DNA of 64,000 bases from an uncultured Shinella sp. GTDB lineage: Bacteria > Pseudomonadota > Alphaproteobacteria > Rhizobiales > Rhizobiaceae. The notes under the pieces are model-generated. The model was not told the DNA's origin, made no database searches, and saw only the letters and a program-made list of their open reading frames with translations. Positions 25,703 to 34,295 of this stretch are shown piece by piece. The stretch covers positions 42,190 through 106,189 of the forward strand of contig NZ_CAMLFY010000004.1 of assembly GCF_946479415.1 (NCBI RefSeq), read 5' to 3'. Within the stretch, counting starts at the first letter, position 1; each line of letters starts with the position of its first letter. Position numbers and translations under genes: made by a program.

Positions 25703-27142
25703 ATGACGGACAAAAGCAAGCCGCCCTTCATCGTCTGGTTCCGCCGTGACCTGCGCACGGACGACAACGCCGCCCTCTCCGCAGCCGCCGACAGCGACCA
25801 CCCCGTCGTGGTGCTCTACATCCGGGAAGCGGCCGACGGAACCGGCCCGCTCGGTGCGGCGCAAGGCTGGTGGCTGCACCATTCCCTGACGGCGCTCGGC
25901 AAATCGCTCAAAGCGCTGGGAACGCCGCTGATCCTGCGCAGTGGGGATGCCGGCAAGGTTCTGGACGAACTGATCGAGGAAACCGGCGCCGAAACGATCT
26001 ACTGGAACCGCCGGCACGACCCCGCCGGCATCAAAATCGATACGGACATCAAGGCCTCCCTTAAGGAACGGGGCCTTACCGCGAAGAGCTTTGCGGGCGA
26101 ACTGCTGCACGACCCGACGCGCCTGCTGACCGGCGAGAAGAAACCCTACCGCGTCTACACCCCCTTCTGGCGCGCCTTTGAGCGGGATGGCGAGCCGCAT
26201 GAGCCAATCGATGCACCACAAAAGCTCGTCGCCGTGCGTTCGGCGCCGAAATCCGAAACGCTTGACGACTGGACCCTGCTGCCGAGCAAACCGGACTGGG
26301 CGGCCACGTTCGGCGACGTCTGGACACCGGGCGAGGACGCCGCACGGGAGCGCCTCGAAACCTTCGTGGAAGGCGCCATCCACGGCTATCAGGCGAAACG
26401 CGACCACCCCTCCATCGACGCCACGTCGATGCTGTCGCCGCATCTGGCCATGGGTGAAATCTCGCCGGCGCGGGTCTGGCATGCGACACGCGGCCTGAAG
26501 GCGCCAACGGACGATGTGATCCATTTCCGCAAGGAGCTGGTCTGGCGGGAATTCTGTCATCACCTGCATTTCCACTTTCCGGCGCTGGCGCAGAAGAATT
26601 GGAACGACCGCTTCGATGCCTTTCCCTGGGAAGGCAGCACGAAGGAATTCAAGGCCTGGACGCGCGGCGCGACCGGTTATCCCATCGTCGATGCCGGCAT
26701 GCGGCAGCTCTGGCAACACGGCTTCATGCACAATCGCGTGCGCATGATCACCGCTTCCTTCCTGATCAAGCATCTCATGATCGACTGGCGGCGCGGCGAA
26801 CAATGGTTTCGCGATACGCTCGTCGATGCGGATGCGGCGTCGAATGCGGCAAACTGGCAATGGGTCGCGGGTTCCGGTGCCGATGCCTCCCCCTTCTTCC
26901 GCATCTTCAATCCGATCCTGCAGGGCGAAAAATTCGATCCGGATGGCACCTATGTGCGCCGCTTCGTGCCGGAACTCGAAAAGCTGGATGCCGCCTTCAT
27001 TCACAAGCCCTTCGACGCACCCGAAAGCGCGCTGAAGAAGGCCGGCATCGTGCTGGGAGACACCTATCCCAAGCCGCTCGTCGATCATGCCAAGGCGCGC
27101 GAACGGGCGCTTGGCGCCTATAAAGCGCTGAAGGACGACTAA
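25703..27142 (+). CDS. phrB: Deoxyribodipyrimidine photolyase (CPD photolyase)
   Basis: 479-residue light-dependent DNA repair enzyme that splits cyclobutane pyrimidine dimers using FAD. The N-terminal antenna domain starts FIVWFRRDLRTDDNAAL. The C-terminal FAD domain shows TSMLSPHLAMGEISPARVW (near 232-252), FRKELVWREFCHHLH, YPIVDAGMRQLWQHGFMHNRVRMITASFLIKHLMIDWR and ANWQWVAGSGADASPFFRIFNP. All the tryptophans of the electron-transfer region appear to be present. Its stop overlaps the phnN stop by 4 bases, tail to tail. Confidence 0.96.
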   Translation: MTDKSKPPFIVWFRRDLRTDDNAALSAAADSDHPVVVLYIREAADGTGPLGAAQGWWLHHSLTALGKSLKALGTPLILRSGDAGKVLDELIEETGAETIYWNRRHDPAGIKIDTDIKASLKERGLTAKSFAGELLHDPTRLLTGEKKPYRVYTPFWRAFERDGEPHEPIDAPQKLVAVRSAPKSETLDDWTLLPSKPDWAATFGDVWTPGEDAARERLETFVEGAIHGYQAKRDHPSIDATSMLSPHLAMGEISPARVWHATRGLKAPTDDVIHFRKELVWREFCHHLHFHFPALAQKNWNDRFDAFPWEGSTKEFKAWTRGATGYPIVDAGMRQLWQHGFMHNRVRMITASFLIKHLMIDWRRGEQWFRDTLVDADAASNAANWQWVAGSGADASPFFRIFNPILQGEKFDPDGTYVRRFVPELEKLDAAFIHKPFDAPESALKKAGIVLGDTYPKPLVDHAKARERALGAYKALKDD

Positions 27143-27735
27143 TCCAGCCGCGCCAGCGTCGCCGTGAGCACCGACGCGAAGGCCTCGCCCGCATCCTCCA
27201 GCGCGCCGCTGTTGTCGATGACGACGGTATCCGCCGCCACCACGATTTCCGGCGCGGCGCGATCCAGCCGCTTTGCAATCGCCTCGGCGCTCTCGCGGCC
27301 GCGCGAAGAAAGGCGGGCGGCGAGAATGTCCGGGCGTGCGGTGACGACCACCACCTTCAGCCGTGGATAGATTGCCGCAAAAGCCGGCAGCGCGGAGCGG
27401 CTGCCATTGGCAATCAGCGTCACGCCCCCGGCAAGTTCATCGAGCGTTTCACGCGGAATGCCATAGGACAGGCCATGCGCATCCCAGGACACGGCAAAGC
27501 CGCCTTCGACCTTAAGCCGGCGAAATCCATCGGCATCGATCGCCTGATGTGCCTCCCCGCCCGCGTCCGCCGGGCGGGTGATGATGCGGCGCACGAATTT
27601 CACCCGTGCTTCATCGGCGAAGTGCCGGGAGGCATAGGACATGACGCTGTCCTTGCCCGCCCCGCTTGGGCCGACTACCACCACCATCGTGCCGGCCGCG
27701 ACCGGCGCGGCGCCGATATCGCCGGCCATGCTCAT
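27139..27735 (-). CDS. phnN: Ribose 1,5-bisphosphokinase PhnN
   Basis: 198 residues. Guanylate-kinase-like fold with Walker A VVGPSGAGKDS near 20-30 and the RRIITRPADAGGEAH segment. In phosphonate breakdown it phosphorylates ribose 1,5-bisphosphate to PRPP. The start overlaps the phnM stop by ATGA. It is the last gene of the leftward phn transcription unit, ending inside the photolyase stop. Confidence 0.94.
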   Translation of the reverse strand: MSMAGDIGAAPVAAGTMVVVVGPSGAGKDSVMSYASRHFADEARVKFVRRIITRPADAGGEAHQAIDADGFRRLKVEGGFAVSWDAHGLSYGIPRETLDELAGGVTLIANGSRSALPAFAAIYPRLKVVVVTARPDILAARLSSRGRESAEAIAKRLDRAAPEIVVAADTVVIDNSGALEDAGEAFASVLTATLARLD

Positions 27736-28865
27736 GCCACCCGCTTGCCCTGCCGCCAGACGGAGCGCACGACCGGAACGCCGGACGGACGGCGCACGCG
27801 CACGATATCGGCACGCAGCCCCTTGGCGATGGCGCCGCGATCATCAAGGCCGACGGTGCGGGCCGGCGTCGTCGAGACCATGGCGATCGACTTGGAGAGA
27901 TCCATGCCCTCGTCGGCGAGGATGAAGGGCGCATGCATCAGGCTGAAGGGCACGTAATCGGAGGAGAGCACGTCGAGCACGCCCATTTCGGCGAGGTCGC
28001 GCGCGGCGATGTTGCCGGAATGGGACTTGCCGCGCACGATGTTCGGCGCACCCATCAGAACGCTCATGCCCGCGCCATGCGAAGCCTTGGCGGCCTCGAA
28101 GCTCGTCGGGAACTCGGCAAGGCGGATGCCGTAGCCGATGGCTTCCTCGACATGCTCCAGCGTCGCGTCGTCATGGCTGGCGACCGAGATGTTGCGCGCC
28201 GCGCAGGAGACGGCAATGGCGTCGCGGTGCGGCTTGGCGTAGCGGGCGGAGAGATCCTGCTGGCGCTTGCAGAATTCGGCGAATTCGGCGTCCGAAAGGC
28301 CGCGCTTCTTCTGGTAGTAGAGCACATACTGCTCCATCGTCTGGAACTGGCGCTGGCCGGGCGCATGGTCCATCAGCGAGACGAGACGGACCAGCGGATC
28401 CTCCTCGAATTCCTCATAGTGGTCGAGCACATTGTCGGTCGAGACCTCGCAGCGCAGGTGGATGAGGTGTTCCGCGCGCAGGCGATCCTCGTTCTGCGCC
28501 TCGGCGATGGCATCGGCCATGGCGCGCATCTCGCCCTTCTCGAAGCCGCCATCGGCATCCGAGCCCATGCGCAGGCAGTCGAAGACCGTCGTGATGCCAG
28601 ACGTGACGACCTGCGCGTCATGCGACTGGATCGCCGCCGTCTTGCCCCAGCGCACGCCGGGGCGCGGCGAATAGTGGGCTTCGAGATGGTCGGTATGCAG
28701 TTCCACGAGGCCGGGGATCAGGAAGTCGCCCTCCATATCCTCGCCCGTGGCGGAGGGACCTTCGGAAATCTCGGCGATGAGGCCATCGCGCAGCACCAGC
28801 GTGCCGTCGAGGATCTGGTCCTCCAGCACGATACGGGCATTGGAAAGAACGGTTTCGCGGGTCAT
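27732..28865 (-). CDS. phnM: Alpha-D-ribose 1-methylphosphonate 5-triphosphate diphosphatase PhnM
   Basis: 377 residues from the ATG at 28865. Amidohydrolase-superfamily metal sites are visible: PGLVELHTDHLEAHYSPRPGVRW near 50-70, TVFDCLRMGSD, a mid-protein EVSTDNVLDH and SVASHDDATLEH, and LSSDYVPFSLM with the last Asp. It removes pyrophosphate before the C-P lyase step. It follows the DUF1045 gene by one base. Confidence 0.95.
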   Translation of the reverse strand: MTRETVLSNARIVLEDQILDGTLVLRDGLIAEISEGPSATGEDMEGDFLIPGLVELHTDHLEAHYSPRPGVRWGKTAAIQSHDAQVVTSGITTVFDCLRMGSDADGGFEKGEMRAMADAIAEAQNEDRLRAEHLIHLRCEVSTDNVLDHYEEFEEDPLVRLVSLMDHAPGQRQFQTMEQYVLYYQKKRGLSDAEFAEFCKRQQDLSARYAKPHRDAIAVSCAARNISVASHDDATLEHVEEAIGYGIRLAEFPTSFEAAKASHGAGMSVLMGAPNIVRGKSHSGNIAARDLAEMGVLDVLSSDYVPFSLMHAPFILADEGMDLSKSIAMVSTTPARTVGLDDRGAIAKGLRADIVRVRRPSGVPVVRSVWRQGKRVA

Positions 28866-28866
28866 G

Positions 28867-29598
28867 TCAGGCGGTCTTTCTGTTGGCGGCCCCACCCAGC
28901 GGGAAGAGCGAATGGACGGTGAAATCGGCGCTGCGCGAGGGTTCCCGGAAGAGCGCGAGGCCGTGGATCGGCAGCGGTCGACCATGGAATTCGGCGAATT
29001 GATCGAGAAGCAGACTTTCGACGGCATCGCGGCGTTCGGCCGGAACACGCCCCGTCAGCGTCATGTGAAAGCGGAACTCGTCGAACACATAGGGATAGCC
29101 CCATTGCACGAGGTTCTGGCGCTCGTCCGCGGTCAGTTCATCCGGCTTGCGGCGCGCGATATCGGCGGAACTGAGCGGCGCGCGAAAACGCTCGAAGCGG
29201 CGCACGACCTCGCCGGCAAAGGCCTGGAGGGGATCGCAGTGATCGCCCGGAACTACGGCGAAGAACGAACCCAGACGGCCGACGACGGCTTCCGGAATGT
29301 CGAAGGGTTCGACCTCCGACACGAAGCGGCCGATCTCGGCGATCAGCTCGGCTTCGCTGCGGCCTTCGGCCAGCGAAAACGGCGCTTTCAACGTGGCGTG
29401 AAAACCGTAGCGGCGCGGATCGGCGGTCAGGCCTGAAAGCGCCTCGGCATCAAAACCGTTCACGGCCGGCTGTTCCAGGCGCGCGCCGGTAAAGGCGTTG
29501 CGGCCGAGCCAGCGCTGGGCGGCAAGGGTCAACGGATCACTGGCGGGCGGGGTGAAATACAGGGCGTAACGCAAGGGCTCATTCCTACCGAAAGTCAT
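28867..29598 (-). CDS. DUF1045 2H-phosphoesterase-like phosphonate-operon protein
   Basis: 243 residues from ATG 29598. Two H-x-T-L motifs, YGFHATLKAPF near 64-74 and FRFHMTLTGRV near 172-182, mark the 2H phosphoesterase fold, whose members open cyclic phosphodiesters. The family recurs in phn operons (annotated putative phosphonate metabolism protein). C-P lyase releases 5-phosphoribosyl 1,2-cyclic phosphate, normally opened by PhnP. No phnP is seen here, so this protein could do that step. Fold and context are solid; the reaction is inference. Confidence 0.85.
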   Translation of the reverse strand: MTFGRNEPLRYALYFTPPASDPLTLAAQRWLGRNAFTGARLEQPAVNGFDAEALSGLTADPRRYGFHATLKAPFSLAEGRSEAELIAEIGRFVSEVEPFDIPEAVVGRLGSFFAVVPGDHCDPLQAFAGEVVRRFERFRAPLSSADIARRKPDELTADERQNLVQWGYPYVFDEFRFHMTLTGRVPAERRDAVESLLLDQFAEFHGRPLPIHGLALFREPSRSADFTVHSLFPLGGAANRKTA

Positions 29599-29671
29599 TT
29601 GACGCCGCCTTGAGAGGCGACGCCGGAGCTTGAAAGGACCAGTGTGGCAGCATCATGCCGCCAGGACGATA

Positions 29672-31174
29672 TCAATGCGACGGCTTGCCCATCAGGCGCG
29701 AGCGCAGCGCGTTGGAAATACCGTCGAAGATGAAGACGACGATGAGGATCAGCAGCACCATATAGGCAACATTCTCCCAGTCCGAATTGGTGCGCATCGC
29801 TTCCCAGAGCTTCAGGCCAATACCGCCGGCCCCCACCGCGCCGATGATCGTCGCAGAACGGGTGTTCGATTCCCAGAAGTAAAGCGCCTGGGAGGCAAAG
29901 AGCGGCATGACCTGCGGCAGCACGCCGTAGCGCTGCACGGCGACGGGTGCTGCACCGACGGACTTCACGCCCTCGCGCTGCTTGTCGTCGATATTCTCCA
30001 GCGCCTCGGAATAGAGTTTACCGAGCGTACCGGTATCCGTGAAGAAGATCGCAGACATGCCGGCGAGTGGTCCGGGACCGAAGGCGCGGGTGAAGAACAG
30101 CGCCCAGATCAGCATGTCCACCGAGCGTAGGAAATCGAAGAGCCGCTTCGTCAGCTGGTTAGACAGCCAGCTGCGCGTGATGTTGCGCGCCGCCATGAAG
30201 GCGAGCGGAAAGGCCAGCAGCATGGCAAAGAGCGTGCCGACGAAGGCCATGACGATGGTCTGGAGCAGCTTGGTCCAGACGTCGAGATGCTGCCATTCCG
30301 CATTGTAGAGGATGTTGTCCCAGGCAAGCGACAGGTTCGACTTTTTCGGGTCGATGCGGTCGCCCGAGGCGATCAACGAATAGATCTCCGACGTCGATTT
30401 TCCGTGGAACGGCGAGTTCGTGTCGAACAGGAAATTGGCCCAGCCGAGGAAACGTCTGCGGATCGAGATATCGTCCGCCTCGATCTCGCCCCAGCCGGCG
30501 AAGCCGAAGGCGAGCGTGATCTTCTCACCCGGCCGCTTCTGTGTTGCCCAGGCCGGCAGCGCGCCCTCGACCGTCATGGCGCCCTTGTCCATATCGACGA
30601 CCAGCGTTTCGCCGGCATGCTGAACGGTTACGCGATCCGGCACGACCTCGACGCTCGTCGAGGAATTGAGCGTGATCTTCGCGCGCTTGACCACCTCCTC
30701 CTCGCGGGTCGTCGCCGTCGCCATGCCTTCTGCGGCCGCAGCCGAGCCGCCGAGAACGGCGCCCTCGCCCATGAAGCCCATGGAGGCGGGCTTCTTGGCC
30801 GTGGTAGCCGATGTGCCGGCGGCCGGCGTGGTGCGGCTCATCGTGCCGCGCTCGATCTCGACCCAATCGGGCTCGGCATTCGGCCCGAGCGGCGAGAAGC
30901 GCGGATAGGTGAGCTTCATCGCGCCATCGGGTGCGATCGTCACTTCCGGGCGCACCTCGTAGGAGACCCAATCGGCGAGATAGGTGCCGGCGATGTTCCA
31001 GTTCGCGGTTCCCAGCACATGGCCGATGGCGAAGAACCACCAGCAATAGAGCGCATAGAGCACGAAGCCGGCGGCGATGATGGCGACGCGGAAGCGCTGC
31101 CAGAAAGAACGGTGGAAGACGGTCGGGTGGCGTGCCGCGATCTCATCCATCTGTGCGGGATTGAGGGTCGTCAT
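29672..31174 (-). CDS. phnE2: Phosphonate ABC transporter permease PhnE2, long form
   Basis: Second membrane subunit of the phosphonate importer. It is 500 residues, against about 260-300 for ordinary PhnE. After one N-terminal membrane helix (about 28-50) comes a region of about 230 residues with no clear helices, including an Ala/Gly/Thr-rich stretch around 115-150, before the usual permease core begins near residue 300. The C-terminal core is typical: ESNTRSATIIGAVGAGGIGLKLWEAM near 430-455. It starts 9 bases after phnE1. The extra region probably faces the periplasm; its role is unknown. Confidence 0.9.
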   Translation of the reverse strand: MTTLNPAQMDEIAARHPTVFHRSFWQRFRVAIIAAGFVLYALYCWWFFAIGHVLGTANWNIAGTYLADWVSYEVRPEVTIAPDGAMKLTYPRFSPLGPNAEPDWVEIERGTMSRTTPAAGTSATTAKKPASMGFMGEGAVLGGSAAAAEGMATATTREEEVVKRAKITLNSSTSVEVVPDRVTVQHAGETLVVDMDKGAMTVEGALPAWATQKRPGEKITLAFGFAGWGEIEADDISIRRRFLGWANFLFDTNSPFHGKSTSEIYSLIASGDRIDPKKSNLSLAWDNILYNAEWQHLDVWTKLLQTIVMAFVGTLFAMLLAFPLAFMAARNITRSWLSNQLTKRLFDFLRSVDMLIWALFFTRAFGPGPLAGMSAIFFTDTGTLGKLYSEALENIDDKQREGVKSVGAAPVAVQRYGVLPQVMPLFASQALYFWESNTRSATIIGAVGAGGIGLKLWEAMRTNSDWENVAYMVLLILIVVFIFDGISNALRSRLMGKPSH

Positions 31175-31183
31175 GGCGCACTC

Positions 31184-32146
31184 CTATTGGGCCAGCCGGA
31201 AGGCCTGGTCGCCGACGAGCTTGCGGCGCAGCCACGCGGAAAACTGGTCGACGGCGATGATGGTGATGAGCAGCAGCAGCACGATGGCAAGCGTCTTGGC
31301 CTGATGGTTCTGGCCGATCGAAAGCCGCAGCAACTCGCCGATGCCACCACCGCCGACGGCGCCGATGATCGTCGAGGCGCGCACATTGATCTCGAGGCGC
31401 AGCAGGAAATAGCTCATGAAATTCGGCAGGACCTGCGGCACGATGCCGAACCAGACGCGCTCGATCCAGCTCGCGCCCACGGCGCGAAGCCCCTCCTCCG
31501 CCTTCATGTCGGCATTCTCGACGACTTCGAAGAACAGTTTGCCGAGCGCGCCGACCGTGTGGATCGACACGGCGATGACGGCTGGCAGCGGGCCGAGCGA
31601 CAGGATGGCGAGGAAGAAACCGGCGAGCACGACTTCCGGGAAGGCGCGCAGGATTTCCATGAAACGGCGCACGAAGCCGCGCAGCAGACGGTTGGCGACG
31701 AGGTTTTTTGCCGCGAGGAAACACAGCAGGAAACCGAAGGTCATGCCGATGACGGTGGAGAAGATCGCTATATTCAGCGTTTCCAGCATCTTGTGGAAGT
31801 ATTCCGGCACATAAAAGCTCTCGGTGATGTAGAGCCGGCCCTCGGGATAATTGTATTTGAAGCTGCCGTCGTCATAGGGCGACGGCAGGTCGAACAGCGC
31901 GCGAAACACTTCGAGGCCATCGCGTGGCACCATGTCGCCGACGAAATCGAAGAGATGTGGCAGGCGGTCGAAGAATTTTCCCGCATTGGTCTCGTTGGCA
32001 AACCAAAGCGAGCCTGACAGCGCCAGTGCGACAATGGCGAAACCAAGCCAGCTATAGAGGCGGCGGCGCGCGGTCAGCTCCTGAAAGTGCCGCTCGATGA
32101 GCGCGCCCTTCTCGCTGAAACCGTCGTGAAGCGTGTTCATGGCCAT
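31184..32146 (-). CDS. phnE1: Phosphonate ABC transporter permease PhnE1
   Basis: 320 residues from the ATG at 32146; an ATG two codons later is equally possible. It has a cytoplasmic N terminus, about six membrane helices and the PhnE signature ASTIIGAVGGGGIGELLRLSI near 250-270, with GLRAVGASWIERVWFGIVPQVLPNF as the ATPase-contacting loop. It pairs with PhnE2 and PhnC, receiving substrate from PhnD. Confidence 0.93.
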   Translation of the reverse strand: MAMNTLHDGFSEKGALIERHFQELTARRRLYSWLGFAIVALALSGSLWFANETNAGKFFDRLPHLFDFVGDMVPRDGLEVFRALFDLPSPYDDGSFKYNYPEGRLYITESFYVPEYFHKMLETLNIAIFSTVIGMTFGFLLCFLAAKNLVANRLLRGFVRRFMEILRAFPEVVLAGFFLAILSLGPLPAVIAVSIHTVGALGKLFFEVVENADMKAEEGLRAVGASWIERVWFGIVPQVLPNFMSYFLLRLEINVRASTIIGAVGGGGIGELLRLSIGQNHQAKTLAIVLLLLITIIAVDQFSAWLRRKLVGDQAFRLAQ

Positions 32147-32194
32147 GGTCTGTCCGCCTTGCGGTTCCCTGCACAGTTCCGGCCAACGCACCGC

Positions 32195-32247
32195 CCCCTT
32201 CTCAACGTCATCCTCGGGCTTGACCCGAGGATGACGTTGAGAAGGGG
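32195..32247. repeat. Large perfect palindrome between phnD and phnE1
   Basis: 24-base perfect inverted repeat (left arm 32195-32218, right arm 32224-32247) with a 5-base loop; the centre reads CCTCGGGCTTGACCCGAGG. It lies 61 bases past the phnD stop in the operon. The core sequence resembles the palindromic repeats scattered between genes in alphaproteobacterial genomes. In mRNA it should form a very stable hairpin, likely raising phnD transcript over phnE. Confidence 0.85.
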
Positions 32248-32308
32248 TAATGGCATCGGCAAAAAGCGCCGGCCGATTGTCCAGCCGGCGCCTGAAGCGT
32301 CGTTGCGA

Positions 32309-33214
32309 TCAGCCGCCGATCGTTGCCTTGCGGGCGTCGATGATCGGCTTGTAGAAGTCGACGTTGACTTCCGTGAAGGAGGTGAAGTCACCGCCCATGA
32401 CGGCTGCGAAGCAGGCTGCGTCCTTCTTCGGCAGGTCGAGCATGAACTGCTTGAACTTCGCCTTGGTCTCGTCGGCGAGCGACGTGCGAACGACGATCGG
32501 GCCGTTCGGGATCAGCGGCGACTTCCAGAGTTCGACGATGTCGTTCATGTCGAGAATGCCCTTCTCGACCATCTTGTGCAGGTTACCGGACGTGTAGCCG
32601 TCCTTCCACTCGCCGACGCCCGAACCGAAGGTCGTGCCGGCGTCAAAGGTGCCCTTCAGCACTTCGAGAACGAGGTTTTCGTGACCGCCGCCGAAACCGG
32701 TTTCAGCGAAATATTCCTTGACCGGACCGCCGATGGCTTCCGGCAGCGTGACGAGCGGGACGAGGTAGCCCGAGGTCGAGTCCGGATCAGCGAAGCCGAG
32801 CTTCTTGCCCTTGAGGTCTTCAAGCTTGGTGATGCCAGAATCCTTGCGGGCGATCATGATCGAGTGATAGCCAGTCGAGCCGTCGGTCTGGACGGTCGTC
32901 AGGATCGGCTCGACGGCATCGGCCTTGGCAAGGTAGATCTTGGCAAAGCCGGAGGCGCCGAGTTCGGCATAGTCGAGCGTGCCGCCGAGCAGGCCCTGGA
33001 TGACGCCGTCATAGTCGGCGGCCGGGAAGAACGAGACCTTTTCGAAGCCCAGTTCGGCCTTCAGGTGATCACCGAGGCACTGGTAGTTGCGCAGGCGGTC
33101 GGCTTCGTTTTCGCCGCCGATGATGCCGACGCGGAATTCCTTGAGGTCTTCAGCCTGGACGTGACCGGCAAGGGCGATGAGCGCGACGGCGCCCAGAAGA
33201 ATCTTCTTCAACAT
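32309..33214 (-). CDS. phnD: Phosphonate ABC transporter substrate-binding protein PhnD
   Basis: 301-residue periplasmic phosphonate receptor. Residues 1-21 form a signal peptide ending GHVQA. The mature protein shows EFRVGIIGGENEADRLRNYQCLGDHL, PAADYDGVIQGLLGGTLDYAELGASGFAK and TDGSTGYHSIMIARKDSGI, matching PhnD binding-pocket regions (Tyr, Asp and the S/T-GYHS phosphonate loop). It follows phnC by 79 bases. The large hairpin downstream probably protects its message. Confidence 0.95.
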   Translation of the reverse strand: MLKKILLGAVALIALAGHVQAEDLKEFRVGIIGGENEADRLRNYQCLGDHLKAELGFEKVSFFPAADYDGVIQGLLGGTLDYAELGASGFAKIYLAKADAVEPILTTVQTDGSTGYHSIMIARKDSGITKLEDLKGKKLGFADPDSTSGYLVPLVTLPEAIGGPVKEYFAETGFGGGHENLVLEVLKGTFDAGTTFGSGVGEWKDGYTSGNLHKMVEKGILDMNDIVELWKSPLIPNGPIVVRTSLADETKAKFKQFMLDLPKKDAACFAAVMGGDFTSFTEVNVDFYKPIIDARKATIGG

Positions 33215-33293
33215 GATCTCTCTCCTGTTTGGCCGGCTTCGCCGTGCCTTGAAGTGTATGGCCCTTTACGCGGGCCGCTCGATCCCGGCGGGG

Positions 33294-34142
33294 TTAAAGC
33301 CCGGCCAGTGCCAGCGGTGTCGGGCTGGCGGATTCCTTGATGTTGTCCTGGCGCGCCGGGCTGCGGATCGCCGTGGAGGTGAGGCTTTCATCGATCTCGG
33401 CGCCATCGGCGCCGGTGCCGTAGATCGTGCGCACGGCTTCTGCATCGAGCTCGCGCGCCGGACCGTCGAAGACGACGCGGCCGCCGGACATGCCGATGAT
33501 GCGTTCGCAATAGGCGCGCGCCGTATCGAGCGTGTGCAGGTTGGTGACGACGGTGATGCCGTCGCGCTCGTTGATGTCGCGCAGCGCGTCCATCACGATC
33601 TTGGCGTTGAGCGGATCGAGCGAGGCGATCGGCTCGTCGGCAAGCAGCATCTTCGGGTTCTGCATCAGCGCGCGGGCAATCGCCACGCGCTGTTGCTGGC
33701 CGCCCGAAAGCGTGCCGGCGGGCTGCAGCGCCGTCTGCTCGATGCCGAGCCGCTCCAGCGCAGCAATCGCCATGATGCGCTCTTCACGGGTGAAAAGGTT
33801 CAGGATGCTCATGACCGTCGAACGGTGGTTCAGGCGGCCAAGCAGGACATTGGTCAGCACGTCGAGGCGCGGCACCAGGTTGAACTGCTGGAAGATCATC
33901 GCGCAGTCACGCTGCCAGTTGCGCAGCGCCGAACCGCGCAACGACGAGACCTCGACATCGTTGAAATGGATCGTGCCTTCGCTTGGATCGGCAAGACGGT
34001 TGATCATGCGCAGCATGGTGGACTTGCCGGCGCCCGAGCGGCCGATGACGCCGACCATCTGGCCCTGCGGAATGTCGAAGGTCACATTGTCGACCGCGAC
34101 GCGCGTGCCGAAACGGCGGGTGACATTCTTCAGTCGGAACAT
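33294..34142 (-). CDS. phnC: Phosphonate ABC transporter ATP-binding protein PhnC
   Basis: 282 residues from the ATG at 34142 (GAGGGATCCCGCC upstream); the longer open frame covers the promoter. Walker [10 protein letters not shown] near 36-44, signature [15 protein letters not shown] near 147-160, Walker [14 protein letters not shown] near 167-179. It energises phosphonate uptake. A PhoB-box array lies 87-115 bases upstream of the start, so this gene probably begins a phosphate-starvation transcript. Confidence 0.95.
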   Translation of the reverse strand: MFRLKNVTRRFGTRVAVDNVTFDIPQGQMVGVIGRSGAGKSTMLRMINRLADPSEGTIHFNDVEVSSLRGSALRNWQRDCAMIFQQFNLVPRLDVLTNVLLGRLNHRSTVMSILNLFTREERIMAIAALERLGIEQTALQPAGTLSGGQQQRVAIARALMQNPKMLLADEPIASLDPLNAKIVMDALRDINERDGITVVTNLHTLDTARAYCERIIGMSGGRVVFDGPARELDAEAVRTIYGTGADGAEIDESLTSTAIRSPARQDNIKESASPTPLALAGL

Positions 34143-34228
34143 GGCGGGATCCCTCTTCCTTAACTTCGGCCCAAGGTCGGGTCCTGTCGTTTTCAGAACT
34201 GGCTCTAAACGCTGTTGATGAAGAGGCG

Positions 34229-34257
34229 ATGTCAGTTCGATGTCGGAAAAATAACAG
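34229..34257 (-). promoter_or_regulatory. PhoB (Pho) box array upstream of phnC
   Basis: Read on the minus strand, three 7-base units CTGTTAT, CCGACAT and CTGACAT are spaced by exactly 4 bases, giving the 11-base period of PhoB sites (consensus CTGTCAT). A fourth, weaker unit (TCTTCAT, 34218-34224) continues in phase. The array is 87 bases upstream of phnC and within the gap after the acetyltransferase gene, indicating phosphate-starvation control of phnCDE. Confidence 0.75.
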
Positions 34258-34295
34258 TCCACAAGCCTGAATTTCCGGCGTCGGGACGGCCTTGC

